Source: Microtetraspora sp. NBRC 13810 (GTDB taxonomy: Bacteria > Actinomycetota > Actinomycetes > Streptosporangiales > Streptosporangiaceae). Taken from it: a DNA stretch of 64,000 nt. Made by a program: the position numbers and the translations under genes. The notes beneath the pieces were generated by a model. It did no database searches and was not told the origin of the DNA. It was given only the letters and a program-made list of their open reading frames with translations. Where the stretch lies: positions 310,001-374,000 of the forward strand of contig NZ_BSRQ01000001.1 in assembly GCF_030268685.1 (NCBI RefSeq), in the 5' to 3' direction. Below, piece by piece: positions 19,262-27,816 of this stretch; positions within the stretch are counted from its first letter, which is position 1, and each line of letters begins with the position of its first letter.

Positions 19262-21043
19262 CTAGCGGCGACCGGCGTACCACTCCGGCGGCTCGGGCGG
19301 GGCGGGCCAGGCGGCCTGCCACGCGGAGGGGTCGGGGTCGGCGAGGACGGCGCAGGCCAGCCAGTGCTCGCCGGGCTCGTGCCGGGCGACGAGGGTGGGC
19401 AGGACGGTACGCGGGGCGATCAGGTTGGTGTTCGGCTCGGTCAGGACGAGCAGCCCGTCGCGCGCGCCGGACAGGTCGAGCAGGCCGCTGCCGCCGGCCG
19501 GGCCGACCGCCCAGGCGGCGCCCGCCTCCTGGGCGGAGCCGGTCAGGCCGCGCCCGGCCGCGAAGCCGCCCTCGGCGCTGTGCAGCGGCCGGTCGCAGCG
19601 CAGCCGGTGGATCCGCACGTGCCACGGCGCGCGCGGCAGCAGCCAGGTCTCCACCTCCACGCCGGGCATCGGCCGCCACACCGAGCGCAGCACGTCCCCG
19701 TCGGCCGACGTCTCCACCGACCGCTCGCGGACCCGGTAGTGCACGCCGTCGTCGGAGAGCGCGAGCATGCTGTCCGCCGCCGCCTGCGCCAGGCCGCGCC
19801 CCCCGGCGGGGACGCTGAAGCCGAACGCGGTGGAGTAGGCGAACTTGGCGTACTTCTCAGCAGCGTGCCGGGGCTGCCAGTCCGCCCACTGCCCGCCGTC
19901 GGCCAGGGCCGTCACCTGCCGCCCGCCGGCATCCCCGACGATCACCATCCCGGCCCGGGGCAGCGCGGTGACCTGCGGCGACTCGGGCAGCGGCGCCTCC
20001 TCCGCCTGCCAGAACGGGTGCTCCTCCGGCAGCGCGAGCGGCAGGAAGAACTTCAACGCCCAGTACGGCGAGCCGGGCGAGTTGTACCCCTCCGCCATGA
20101 TCAGGTCGGGGTACCCGTACCCGATGGACAGCGTCCCGTCCGGCTGGAAGATCGGCCGGTCCCGCCACCAGCGCAGATGGCGCAGCGCCAGTCCCTTGAT
20201 CACCCCCCACGGCAGCGCCTCGACATCCGCGAAGGCCAGCGCGCCCCAGAACGCGCCCTGCGCGAACCGGTAGGTGAGGCTGCGCCCGTACGGCAGCGCC
20301 GCGCCGTCCGCGGCGAACCAGCGGGCGAAGTCCCCGGCGAACAGCGCCGCCCGCTCCCGGAACCGCGCCGCGCGGGCGGGATCGTCGGCGAGCCGGGCGT
20401 AGATGAGACCGTAGAAGTGCATCGCGAACGGGATGTAGTAGTCGCGCTGCGTGGTCGGGCCGTCGGTGTACCAGCCGTCGCCCACGTAGAAGCTCTCCAG
20501 CCGGTCCAGCGCGGCCTCGGTCGCGGCCGGGTCGTGCTCGGCGCCCACCCGGGCCAGGCCCAGGTTGACCAGCACCCGGAAGAACAGCCAGTTGTTGTCC
20601 GCGGTCTCCCGCTCGTTGATCGTGGACAGCCAGCGGACGAGGTTGTCCCGTGCGGCCGGCGGAAGCGGGTCCCACACCTGTTCGGGGACCAGGGCGAGCG
20701 CGAAGCCGAGCGCGGCCATCTCCACGAGCCGCTGGTTGCGCTCGACCGGGTCGCCCCAGAACTCCGGGTCCGCCGGGTCGGTGCCGCTCGCCAGCCCGCG
20801 CGCGTACACCGGCCAGCCGTCGAAGTCGCCTCCCCCGGCGGCCAGCGGCGCGAGCCCCCACAGCGGGCGGGCGAACCCCTCCAGCTCGGCCGCGGCGTCG
20901 TCGAACACCGCGCCGGTGCCGCCGAGCCGCACCCGCGCCCCGCCGGGGCTGAACCGCGCGGCGAGCGGCGCGCACAGGGCGCGCACCGCCTCCTGGAGGT
21001 CCGCGCGGGTGCGCAACGGGTTGCCTGCGAGGGGGTCGGTCAC
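19262..21043 (-). CDS. DUF2264 domain-containing protein (carbohydrate-related)
   Basis: A 593-residue protein of the DUF2264 family, with no signal peptide. The N-terminal two thirds (about 1-400) are rich in aromatic residues and have the family segments NNWLFFRVLVN, GWYTDGPTTQRDYYIPFAMHFYGL and YGRSLTYRFAQGAFWG. These suggest an alpha/alpha toroid as in glycoside hydrolases and polysaccharide lyases. The C-terminal part is beta-rich. The reaction is not established for the family. It is last in a sugar-uptake operon, so processing of an imported oligosaccharide is a reasonable inference. The gap to the dehydrogenase gene is short (37 bases). Confidence 0.85.
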   Translation of the reverse strand: MTDPLAGNPLRTRADLQEAVRALCAPLAARFSPGGARVRLGGTGAVFDDAAAELEGFARPLWGLAPLAAGGGDFDGWPVYARGLASGTDPADPEFWGDPVERNQRLVEMAALGFALALVPEQVWDPLPPAARDNLVRWLSTINERETADNNWLFFRVLVNLGLARVGAEHDPAATEAALDRLESFYVGDGWYTDGPTTQRDYYIPFAMHFYGLIYARLADDPARAARFRERAALFAGDFARWFAADGAALPYGRSLTYRFAQGAFWGALAFADVEALPWGVIKGLALRHLRWWRDRPIFQPDGTLSIGYGYPDLIMAEGYNSPGSPYWALKFFLPLALPEEHPFWQAEEAPLPESPQVTALPRAGMVIVGDAGGRQVTALADGGQWADWQPRHAAEKYAKFAYSTAFGFSVPAGGRGLAQAAADSMLALSDDGVHYRVRERSVETSADGDVLRSVWRPMPGVEVETWLLPRAPWHVRIHRLRCDRPLHSAEGGFAAGRGLTGSAQEAGAAWAVGPAGGSGLLDLSGARDGLLVLTEPNTNLIAPRTVLPTLVARHEPGEHWLACAVLADPDPSAWQAAWPAPPEPPEWYAGRR

Positions 21044-21080
21044 CGTGAAGCCTTCCTGTCCGGGGCGGGGCGGCGCCGGC

Positions 21081-22079
21081 TCACGCCGAGCGGCCGATCG
21101 TGTCGGGGAGCACGGCGTGCGCGAACGGCAGGCCGGCCTTGTAGCGTTCCAGCTCGTCCAGGGCGGCGTGCGCGAGGCGGCGCAGCTCCCCGCCGAAGGA
21201 GCCGGCGATGTGCGGGGTGAGCAGGACGTTCGGCAGGTCGTAGAGCGGTGAGTTCGCCGGGAGCACCTCGGGCTCGGTGACGTCGAGCACCGCGTCGATC
21301 CGCCCGGTGAGCAGTTCCTTCGCCAGCGCGTCCATGTCCACCAGCGAGCCGCGGGCGGTGTTGATGAGCGTGGCCCCGTCGGCCAGCAGCGCGAGCCGCC
21401 TGGCGTCCAGCAGGTGCCGGGTCTCCGGCAGCGCGGGGGCGTGCACGGAGACGACGTCGCTGGTGGCCATCAGCTCGTCCAGGTCCACCAGGCGGGCGCC
21501 GAGCGCGGCGGCCCCGGCCTCGTCGAGGTAGGGGTCGCTGATCAGCGGCTCCAGGTCGAACGGGCGCAGCAGTTCCAGCACCCGGCGGCCGATGTGCGAG
21601 GCCCCGATGACGCCGACGACCTTGCGGTAGTTGCCGAGCGAGGGAAACCGCGCCGCCCAGTCGAGGGTGCGGCGCTCCGCGCGGTACAGGTCGCGCAGGG
21701 CCAGCACCCGCTTGCCGGCGAAGAGGATCGCGGCGACGGTGTACTCGGCGACGGGCAGGCCGTTGACCGCGGCGCCGGAGGAGACGGCGATGCCGCGCTC
21801 CCAGCAGGCGTCCGTGATGATCTGCTTGACGGTGCCCGCGGTGTGCACGACGGCCCGCAGCCGGGGCGCGCGCCGGAGCACGTCGGCGTCGATCTGCGGG
21901 CAGCCCCAGCAGGTGATCAGGATCTCGGCGGTGTCCAGGCCGGGCGCGTCCGCGAAGTCGCGGACGACCAGGCCGGGGTCGATGTCGGTCAGCCCGGTGA
22001 GCCGGTCGAGCTCCTCGGGACCGAACAGGGCGGTGCGGAAGCGCGGTTCCATCACGAACAGCGCGCGGGGCAGGGTCAC
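21081..22079 (-). CDS. D-isomer-specific 2-hydroxyacid dehydrogenase family protein
   Basis: A 332-residue NAD(P)-dependent dehydrogenase. The Rossmann motif is VVGVIGASHIGRRVLELL, with Ser-His where the classical GxGxxG loop has other residues. The catalytic triad is visible as Arg in NTARGSLVD, Glu in DVTEPEVLP and His in LLTPHIAGS. GTG 22079 overlaps the stop of the upstream permease gene by four bases (GTGA), so it is coupled to the ABC transporter. Reduction or oxidation of a sugar-acid intermediate is likely. Phosphoglycerate dehydrogenase activity is less likely, because no ACT or serine-pathway context is present. Confidence 0.9.
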   Translation of the reverse strand: MTLPRALFVMEPRFRTALFGPEELDRLTGLTDIDPGLVVRDFADAPGLDTAEILITCWGCPQIDADVLRRAPRLRAVVHTAGTVKQIITDACWERGIAVSSGAAVNGLPVAEYTVAAILFAGKRVLALRDLYRAERRTLDWAARFPSLGNYRKVVGVIGASHIGRRVLELLRPFDLEPLISDPYLDEAGAAALGARLVDLDELMATSDVVSVHAPALPETRHLLDARRLALLADGATLINTARGSLVDMDALAKELLTGRIDAVLDVTEPEVLPANSPLYDLPNVLLTPHIAGSFGGELRRLAHAALDELERYKAGLPFAHAVLPDTIGRSA

Positions 22080-22993
22080 TTGACCGCTCCCGTGGTCATG
22101 CCGGCCTTCCAGTAGCGTTGCAACGCCACGAAGGCGATGATCAGCGGTATGACGGCCACCAGCGATCCGGTGATGGCGAGCAGGTAGTCCTCCGGGTGCC
22201 CCTGGTTGAGCCCCGTGGTCTGCCAGGTGTAGAGCCCGAGGTTGAGCGGGTAGAGATGCTGGTCGGTGAGCATCACGAGCGGCAGGTAGAAGCCGTTCCA
22301 GATGCTGGTGAACTGGAACAGGAAGATGGTCACGAAGGCCGTGCGCAACATCGGGAACCCGATGCTGACGAAGGTGCGCAGGTCGCCGGCGCCGTCCACC
22401 CGGGTCGCCTCGACGACCTCGTCCGGCACGTAGGCGGCGCTGAACACCCGGGCCAGGTAGACCCCGAACGGGAAGACGAGGCTCGGCAGGAAGAATCCCC
22501 AGAAGGTGTTGACGAGGCCGACCTTCGACGCCAGCAAGTAGATCGGCAGCGCCATCGCGCTCGCCGGGACCAGCACGCCGAGCAGGATCAGCCCGAAGAT
22601 CTTCTCCTTGAACGGGAACGCCAGCTTGTCGAAGGCGTAGCCGGCCGCGACGCACAGGGCGGTGGCGACCAGCGCGCCGCCCCCGGCGTACAGCACGGTG
22701 TTCCACAGCCATTCGAGGTAGATGCCGTCGTTGGCGGTGAACAGGTGGGACAGGTTGGCGCCGAGGTTGAACTCCTGCCCGAAGGCGAAGCCGTTGGTGC
22801 CGAACAGGTCGCGCATGTCCTTGGTGGACGCCATGACCAGCCACAGCAGCGGCATCAGCGTGTAGAGCGTGGCGATGACGAGGACGCCGTTGACCGCGGT
22901 GCGCGACAGCAGCCGCGGCATCAGGCCGGTGCGCCCGGGCCTGGGCGGCGGGCTCGCGGGGACCGCGGGCGCGGGTGTCGCGGTGAGCGTCAT
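22076..22993 (-). CDS. Carbohydrate ABC transporter permease (MalG-like)
   Basis: A 305-residue inner-membrane permease with six hydrophobic segments. The cytoplasmic EAA loop, DEVVEATRVDGAGDLRTFVSIGFPMLRTA, contacts the ATPase. The N-terminus has a Pro-rich cytoplasmic extension (residues 6-25). The ATG at 22993 overlaps the stop of the first permease gene (ATGA). No ATPase gene is in the operon. As usual in actinobacteria, a shared MsiK-type ATPase encoded elsewhere probably drives it. Confidence 0.93.
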   Translation of the reverse strand: MTLTATPAPAVPASPPPRPGRTGLMPRLLSRTAVNGVLVIATLYTLMPLLWLVMASTKDMRDLFGTNGFAFGQEFNLGANLSHLFTANDGIYLEWLWNTVLYAGGGALVATALCVAAGYAFDKLAFPFKEKIFGLILLGVLVPASAMALPIYLLASKVGLVNTFWGFFLPSLVFPFGVYLARVFSAAYVPDEVVEATRVDGAGDLRTFVSIGFPMLRTAFVTIFLFQFTSIWNGFYLPLVMLTDQHLYPLNLGLYTWQTTGLNQGHPEDYLLAITGSLVAVIPLIIAFVALQRYWKAGMTTGAVK

Positions 22994-23886
22994 ATCTGCC
23001 CCCTGCGTCCGGAGAAGCGGGTCACGATGTAGGACAGGACCGCGCCGAGGAGGGCGATCAGGATCGAGGCCGACGAGGCGAGGCCGTAGTCGTGGTTCTC
23101 GAAGGCGGCGCGCAGCGCGTACATGTTGGGGGTCCAGGCGCTGCCGATCTCCGTGGAGACCCGGTAGATGACCCGGGGCTCGGTGAAGAGCTGGAGTGCG
23201 CCGATCACGGTGAACAGCACGTTGAGCGCGATCGCCGGGCGGACCATCGGCACCTTGATCCGCAGCGCGATGCGCGCCCCGCTCGCCCCGTCCACCCGGC
23301 CCGCCTCCAGGATCTCCCGGGGAATGGCCTGCAGGGCGGCGTAGAAGATCACCATGTTGTAGCCGATCCACTCCCAGGTGGAGATGTTGACCACCGAGAA
23401 GAGGGCGTGGTCGGCCGACAGGAAGTTCCATCGCACCCCGGCGGACTCCAGCGCGTCGATCACCGGGCTGAGTCCGGGCGTGTAGAGGTACACCCAGATG
23501 ACCGCGGCGATGAGGCCGGGCACGGCGTGCGGCAGGAAGAGCGCGAGCTGGAAGAACCGCTTGGCGCGGGCCATCGCCGAGTCCAGGAGCAGGGCGAGGA
23601 GGAGCGCGCCGCCGATCATCAGCGGGATGTACAGCAGCACGTAGAGCGCGATGATCAGGAAGCTGTTGCGGAACGCCTCGTCCGACAGGGCCCGCACGTA
23701 GTTCTCCAGGCCGGTGAAGAACGTCTCCGTGCCGCCGAACCCGAGGCCGGAGCTCCGCTCGGAGAACAGGCTCAGCCACGCCGTGTAGACCAGCGGCGCG
23801 ATGGAGAAGGCGAGGAAGAGCAGCAGGAACGGGCCGATGAGCAGGGCGGCGGTGCGGCCCTGCCGCCGCGCCGAACGGGTCGCCAT
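22990..23886 (-). CDS. Carbohydrate ABC transporter permease (MalF-like)
   Basis: A 298-residue inner-membrane permease, partner of the next gene. It has six hydrophobic segments and the EAA loop IPREILEAGRVDGASGARIALRIKVPMVRPA near residues 195-225. The start at 23886 is chosen because GGAAGGAGA lies just upstream. A longer frame beginning at 23934 would run through the intercistronic hairpin. Together with the lipoprotein and the second permease it forms a CUT1-type importer. Confidence 0.93.
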   Translation of the reverse strand: MATRSARRQGRTAALLIGPFLLLFLAFSIAPLVYTAWLSLFSERSSGLGFGGTETFFTGLENYVRALSDEAFRNSFLIIALYVLLYIPLMIGGALLLALLLDSAMARAKRFFQLALFLPHAVPGLIAAVIWVYLYTPGLSPVIDALESAGVRWNFLSADHALFSVVNISTWEWIGYNMVIFYAALQAIPREILEAGRVDGASGARIALRIKVPMVRPAIALNVLFTVIGALQLFTEPRVIYRVSTEIGSAWTPNMYALRAAFENHDYGLASSASILIALLGAVLSYIVTRFSGRRGQI

Positions 23887-23908
23887 GGCACTCTCCTTCC
23901 GGAGTCGG

Positions 23909-23936
23909 GGGTGCCCGCCGCCGCGGGCGGGCACCC
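23909..23936 (-). promoter_or_regulatory. Intercistronic stem-loop between binding protein and permease genes
   Basis: GGGTGCCCGCC (23909-23919) and GGCGGGCACCC (23926-23936) form an 11-bp perfect stem with a 6-base loop just after the binding-protein stop codon. A second small hairpin (GGCCC-TTT-GGGC type) adjoins it. By analogy with malE-malF spacers it may protect the upstream mRNA and lower permease expression. Confidence 0.6.
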
Positions 23937-23950
23937 GGCCCTTTCGGGCG

Positions 23951-25270
23951 CTACTGGACGACGTTCAGGCCGCGGGTCTTCAGGTCGGCCACGGTGGCCT
24001 GCTCGGCGCTGGTGAGCACGTCGGCCAGCCGCACCTCACCGGTCGCCAGCTTGCCGAGCTGGTCGTTGATCGCGGTCTCGGTGACGCCGGCGGTCGGCCC
24101 CCACGCCCAGCCCGCCGGGATCGACTCGTACGCCTTGGACGCGACGGAGAAGATGTCCTGGCCGCCGAAGAAGTCGAGCTTGAAGACGCTGGTGGCCGGG
24201 GCCAGATCCGGAGCGGCGGGCAGCATGCTGCTGGTGCCGCTGGACAGCCATGCCTTCATGCCCTCCATGTCGCTGGTGATGAACTTGATGAACTCCATGG
24301 CCGCCTCGGGGTGCTTGGACCCCTTCGGGATGGTGAAGGAGGAGCCGCCGAGCATGCCGGACGCCGGCTGGCCGTCCCAGCTCGGCACCGGCGCGACGGC
24401 CCACTTGCCGGACTGGTCGGGCACGGTGGACTGGAGGGCGCCCGCGCACCAGTTCGGGCAGACGTAGGAGACGACCTGGCCCTTCTGCAACGCCTGGAAG
24501 AAGGCGTCGTCGCTGACGGTGTTGAACTGCGCGACGAGGTCCTTCACCACCAGGTCGTTCCAGTAGTCCGCCACCTTCTTGGACGCCGCGTCGTCGATGT
24601 CCACCTTCCAGGCGTCGCCCTGGGTGCCGTACCACTTGGCGCCCGCCTGCCAGGCGAACGCGGCCAGCGCGTCCGGGTCACCGGTCTGGAAGACGCCGCC
24701 CCTGGCCTCGGGGTCGGCCTTCTTCACCGCCTCCATCGCCTTGGTGAAGTCGTCCCAGGTCTTCGGCGGCTCGATCTTGTGCTTGTCGTAGAAGTCCTTG
24801 CGGTAGAAGAACACCAGCGGGGCCACGTCACGCGGCACGCCCCAGGTCTTCCCGCCGAGGTTGACCAGCGCCTGCACCGGCGGGCGGAACTTCTCCGAGA
24901 CCAGGGAGCCCGCGCTGGCGGTCAGGTCCTCCAGTTCGCCCTGGCTGACCGCCTCGGGCAACTGGTTGTACTCGACGACGGCCACGTCCGGGGCGTTGCC
25001 GGCCTTCACCGAGCTGGCGAGCTTGGTGTAGTAGTCCGCGCCGCTCGGCACGTTCTCGAACTTGACCTGGATGTCCTTGTGGGTCTTGTTGAAGGCCGCG
25101 GTGACGACGTCGGAGCCCTTGACGAAGGAGCGGAACGTGATGGTGACGGGCCCGCCGCCCGACTCCGCCTGGGGAGTGCTCGAATCCGTGCCACCGCAGG
25201 CGGCCACGGCCGACAACGACACGACGGCACTCGCGAGCAGGGCCGACATCCGCAGGGACCTACGCTTCAT
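23951..25270 (-). CDS. Sugar ABC transporter substrate-binding lipoprotein
   Basis: A 439-residue extracytoplasmic solute-binding protein of the family 1 (MalE/UgpB-like) type. The signal ends in the lipobox SAVAAC, with Cys25 as the lipidated residue, so it is membrane-anchored. The body has GPVTITFRSF at the start and NAPDVAVVEYNQLPE in the ligand domain. The C-terminal half includes KGSKHPEAAMEFIKFI. ATG 25270 is preferred over the GTG six bases earlier. The sugar cannot be read off. As the first transport gene after the regulator, it should be the most strongly expressed. Confidence 0.93.
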   Translation of the reverse strand: MKRRSLRMSALLASAVVSLSAVAACGGTDSSTPQAESGGGPVTITFRSFVKGSDVVTAAFNKTHKDIQVKFENVPSGADYYTKLASSVKAGNAPDVAVVEYNQLPEAVSQGELEDLTASAGSLVSEKFRPPVQALVNLGGKTWGVPRDVAPLVFFYRKDFYDKHKIEPPKTWDDFTKAMEAVKKADPEARGGVFQTGDPDALAAFAWQAGAKWYGTQGDAWKVDIDDAASKKVADYWNDLVVKDLVAQFNTVSDDAFFQALQKGQVVSYVCPNWCAGALQSTVPDQSGKWAVAPVPSWDGQPASGMLGGSSFTIPKGSKHPEAAMEFIKFITSDMEGMKAWLSSGTSSMLPAAPDLAPATSVFKLDFFGGQDIFSVASKAYESIPAGWAWGPTAGVTETAINDQLGKLATGEVRLADVLTSAEQATVADLKTRGLNVVQ

Positions 25271-25307
25271 GTGCACCGTCCATGGGGGAGAAGGAAGTTC
25301 GGTGCAA

Positions 25308-25325
25308 TCATTCGATTACGAATGA
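25308..25325. promoter_or_regulatory. Candidate operator: 7-bp inverted repeat before the sugar operon
   Basis: TCATTCG-ATTA-CGAATGA is a perfect inverted repeat, 38-55 bases before the binding-protein start codon, in an AT-rich island. Symmetry and position suit repression of the sugar operon by the regulator encoded next door. Confidence 0.6.
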
Positions 25326-25381
25326 AGGGCTGTCAACGGTTCTCCACCGACGATCAATTGCATTCTGGTTACAACGATGCA

Positions 25382-25398
25382 AAACGAAAGGAAACGAA
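25382..25398. promoter_or_regulatory. Tandem AAACGAA repeats upstream of the sugar operon
   Basis: AAACGAA occurs at 25382-25388 and 25392-25398, ten bases apart and so on one face of the helix. The same heptamer in reverse (TTCGTTT, 26606-26612) lies before the regulator gene. Direct repeats of this kind are known for DeoR-family operators. Confidence 0.5.
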
Positions 25399-25440
25399 GA
25401 TCGTCGGGGTCGCCAACGATGCGTGCGCCGTACGGGGCGG

Positions 25441-26556
25441 TCAGCGGCCCGGCGCGCCGCAGGAGGCGCGGACCCGCAGCTCCGGCCGCAGCAGCACGCT
25501 GCGCAGGGGCCGGTCCGGGTTGTCCAGCCGGTCCACCAGCATGCGCACGGCCTCGGCGCCCACCGCCTGCTTGGGCGGCGACACGGCGGTCAGCGGGATG
25601 TCGGCGAGCGCGGCCACCTCGTCGTCGTAGGTCGCGATCGCCAGGTCACCCGGGATCGAGATCCCGCGCGCCCGCAGACTTCTGACCAGCAGCAACGCGT
25701 CCATGTCGTTGTGCACCAGCGCGGCCGTCACGGCGCCGGTCGCGACCAGGCGCACGAAGGCGTCCACGTGCTCGTCCATCGGCACCGGGTCGTCCGCCTC
25801 GGACAGCGGGACCAGGTGCAGGTGCCCCTCGCGCAGGCCGAGGGACCGCTGGGCCCGCTCGTACCCCTCGCGGATCCACGGGGTCGTCTTGCTCTCCCTG
25901 GCGAACAGCGCCACCTGGTCGTGCCCCAGCCGGGCGAGGTGACAGGTGGCCAGGTAGGCGCCGTACCCGTGGTCGGTGGCCACCTGCTCCACCCGGTCCA
26001 CCGGCCAGCTCGACCGGCGCTCCACCAGCACCACCGGCAGGTCCAGCTCGTTCACCCACTGCTCGGTCTGCAGCGAGCGCGTCGGGTCCTCGCTCGGCGT
26101 CAGCAGCAGCCCGTCCACCCCGGAGGCCCGGAGCTGCGCCACCTGCCTGCGGTCCTCCTTCAGGTCGTACCGGGACACCGCGAGCGTAATCCTGGCCCCC
26201 AGCTCGCGGGCGACCGCCTGCGCGCCGCGGATCACCGCCGGATAGTAGTAGGCCGCCTGCGGCACCAGCATGCCCAGCACGTAAGGCTCCCGCCCGGCGG
26301 CGTCCCGCTCCGTCTCCGGCTCCGGCGCCCGCTCCCGGACGAGCTGCTCCACGGCCGCCCCGTCGCCCGAGGTCACCGGGGCCGACAGGGCGCCGCCGTG
26401 CACCCTGGTCAGCAGGCCGCGGCCGGCGAGCTCCCGCACGTCGTGCCGGATCGTGACGGCCGACACGCCCAGGCTCGCCGCCAGGTCCGCCACCCGGACC
26501 GAGCCCTTGCGGCTCAGCTCCCGCAAGATCGCCTCGTGTCGTTCCTCGGCCAGCAC
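25441..26556 (-). CDS. DeoR-type HTH / LacI-type sensor hybrid transcriptional regulator
   Basis: A 371-residue regulator. The N-terminal DeoR helix-turn-helix is RHEAILRELSRKGSVRVADLAASLGVSAVTIRHDVRELAGRGLLTRVHGG (residues 6-55). A periplasmic-binding-protein-like sensor domain of the LacI/GalR kind follows (about 85-371), with HNDMDALLLVRSLRARG and PGDLAIATYDDE. The GTG at 26556 is chosen over the ATG at 26592 because GGAAGGAG stands six bases before it. The resulting N-terminus, MLAEERHEAIL, is typical. It most likely controls the downstream sugar operon and itself, with the operon's sugar as effector. Confidence 0.92.
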   Translation of the reverse strand: MLAEERHEAILRELSRKGSVRVADLAASLGVSAVTIRHDVRELAGRGLLTRVHGGALSAPVTSGDGAAVEQLVRERAPEPETERDAAGREPYVLGMLVPQAAYYYPAVIRGAQAVARELGARITLAVSRYDLKEDRRQVAQLRASGVDGLLLTPSEDPTRSLQTEQWVNELDLPVVLVERRSSWPVDRVEQVATDHGYGAYLATCHLARLGHDQVALFARESKTTPWIREGYERAQRSLGLREGHLHLVPLSEADDPVPMDEHVDAFVRLVATGAVTAALVHNDMDALLLVRSLRARGISIPGDLAIATYDDEVAALADIPLTAVSPPKQAVGAEAVRMLVDRLDNPDRPLRSVLLRPELRVRASCGAPGR

Positions 26557-26608
26557 CCGCGGGCTCCTTCCTCGGCAAGTTTCGTTCGTCATCGTAACGG
26601 TGACGTTC

Positions 26609-26620
26609 GTTTTCGAAAAC
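26609..26620. promoter_or_regulatory. Palindrome before the sugar-operon regulator gene
   Basis: GTTTTCGAAAAC is a perfect 12-bp palindrome, 53-64 bases before the regulator's GTG, overlapping the motif TTCGTTT. It is a likely autoregulatory operator. Confidence 0.55.
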
Positions 26621-26726
26621 TGTCGCACCCGGCGCCTCCGCCGTCCGCGCCCCCGCTGAAGAGGAGTATCCCGTCAACGCCCCCCGCCGTTACCACCGTG
26701 CAGCACAGGGGACGGTTCCGTCGGCC

Positions 26727-26772
26727 GGGTCTGGTAGGACAGGACCGTCCACCCCCCAGCCGAGGACTCCCC
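26727..26772 (+). promoter_or_regulatory. Leader of the first LRR gene, duplicated before the second
   Basis: GTCTGGTAGGACAGGACCG followed by CCAGCCGAGGACTCCCC precedes the ATG at 26773. The second LRR gene has the matching leader CTCTGGTAGGACATGTTCCG and CCAGGCGAGGATCCCCCC before 27817. TAGGAC could serve as a -10 element. The shared leader shows that the duplication unit included its control sequence. Confidence 0.4.
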
Positions 26773-27744
26773 ATGATCGAGATAGACGACGTCTTCCTGA
26801 CCCGCGCCGACGAGACCTACGCCGGGCTGCCCGTCACCCCCCTGCCCGCCTCGCCGGACAAGCGCCTCCCGCACACCGGCTCGGCGGCATGGTGGCTCAG
26901 CGGCGGCACGTGGGACGGTCACTCGCTCGACGAGTGCCTCGACCGGTTCTTCACCCGGGTGGACACCACCCGGGTCACGGCCGTCGTCGCCGGTGACTGG
27001 GGCGACTGCTACACGGAGAGCAGCAAGACGTTCGTCTCCCGGCTGGCCGCGAGCGCCGGGCGCCTTCCCGGGCTGCGCTCACTCTTCTTCGGCGCGATCA
27101 GCTCGGAGGAGGCCGAGATCTCCTGGATCCAGCAGTCCGACATCACGCCGCTGCTCACCGCCTTCCCCCGGCTGGAGCGGCTGGAGGTGCGCGGCGGCAG
27201 CGGGCTGCGGCTCAACCCGGTGCGGCACGACGCCCTGCGGATCCTGCGCGTCGAGACCGGCGGCCTGCCCGGAGAGGTCGTCCGCGCGGTCGGCGCCTGC
27301 GACCTGCCCGCGCTGGAACACCTGGAGCTGTGGCTCGGCGTCGAGGAGTACGGCGGCGACGCCACGGTGACCGACCTCGGCCCCATCCTGACCGGCGAGC
27401 GGCTGCCGTCGCTGCGCCACCTCGGCCTGCAGAACAGCGAGATCCAGGACGACATCGCCGCCGCCGCGGCCTCCGCACCCGTCGTCGCCCGGCTGGAGAG
27501 CCTCAACCTGTCCATGGGCGTCCTCACCGACACCGGAGCCGAAGCCCTCCTCAGCGGCCAGCCCCTCACCCACCTGCGCAGACTCGACCTGCACCACCAC
27601 TACCTCACCGACGCCATGATGACCCGCGTCGCCGCCGCCCTGCCCGGCGTGCACGTGGACCTGTCCGAGCAGGAGGAGCCCGACCTGGAGGACGAGGACG
27701 ACGAGGACGGCGAGGTCTGGCGTTACGTCGCGGTGAGCGAGTGA
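26773..27744 (+). CDS. STM4015 family leucine-rich-repeat protein, copy 1
   Basis: A 323-residue soluble LRR protein of the STM4015 family, whose function is unknown. Irregular repeats are visible as FPRLERLEVRG, ALRILRVETGG, LPALEHLELWLG, LPSLRHLGLQNSEIQDD, RLESLNLSMGVLTDTGAEALL and LTHLRRLDLHHHYLTD (about 130-290). The N-terminal 90 residues hold the motif ETYAGLPV. After the repeats comes an acidic stretch (about 296-315, nearly all Asp/Glu) and the tail YVAVSE. GAGGA six bases before the ATG supports the start. It opens a gene set with ATP-grasp, phosphatase-fold and radical SAM proteins and may be a scaffold or a substrate for them; that is inference. Confidence 0.88.
   Translation: MIEIDDVFLTRADETYAGLPVTPLPASPDKRLPHTGSAAWWLSGGTWDGHSLDECLDRFFTRVDTTRVTAVVAGDWGDCYTESSKTFVSRLAASAGRLPGLRSLFFGAISSEEAEISWIQQSDITPLLTAFPRLERLEVRGGSGLRLNPVRHDALRILRVETGGLPGEVVRAVGACDLPALEHLELWLGVEEYGGDATVTDLGPILTGERLPSLRHLGLQNSEIQDDIAAAAASAPVVARLESLNLSMGVLTDTGAEALLSGQPLTHLRRLDLHHHYLTDAMMTRVAAALPGVHVDLSEQEEPDLEDEDDEDGEVWRYVAVSE
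27040..27645 (+). repeat. Near-identical block shared by LRR copies 1 and 2 (copy A; copy B at about 28108-28713)
   Basis: Over about 600 bases the two LRR genes differ at only scattered positions, with a constant offset of 1068 bases (for instance CTGCGCTCACTCTTC at 27073 and 28141). The first 250-270 bases and the last 60-90 bases of each gene are clearly more divergent. The limits are approximate because the edges fade gradually. The block covers the LRR region. Confidence 0.85.
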
Positions 27745-27816
27745 GACGCCCGCCGCGAAGTGTCGGCGGCCTCTGGTAGGACATGTTCCGCCACTCCCCC
27801 AGGCGAGGATCCCCCC

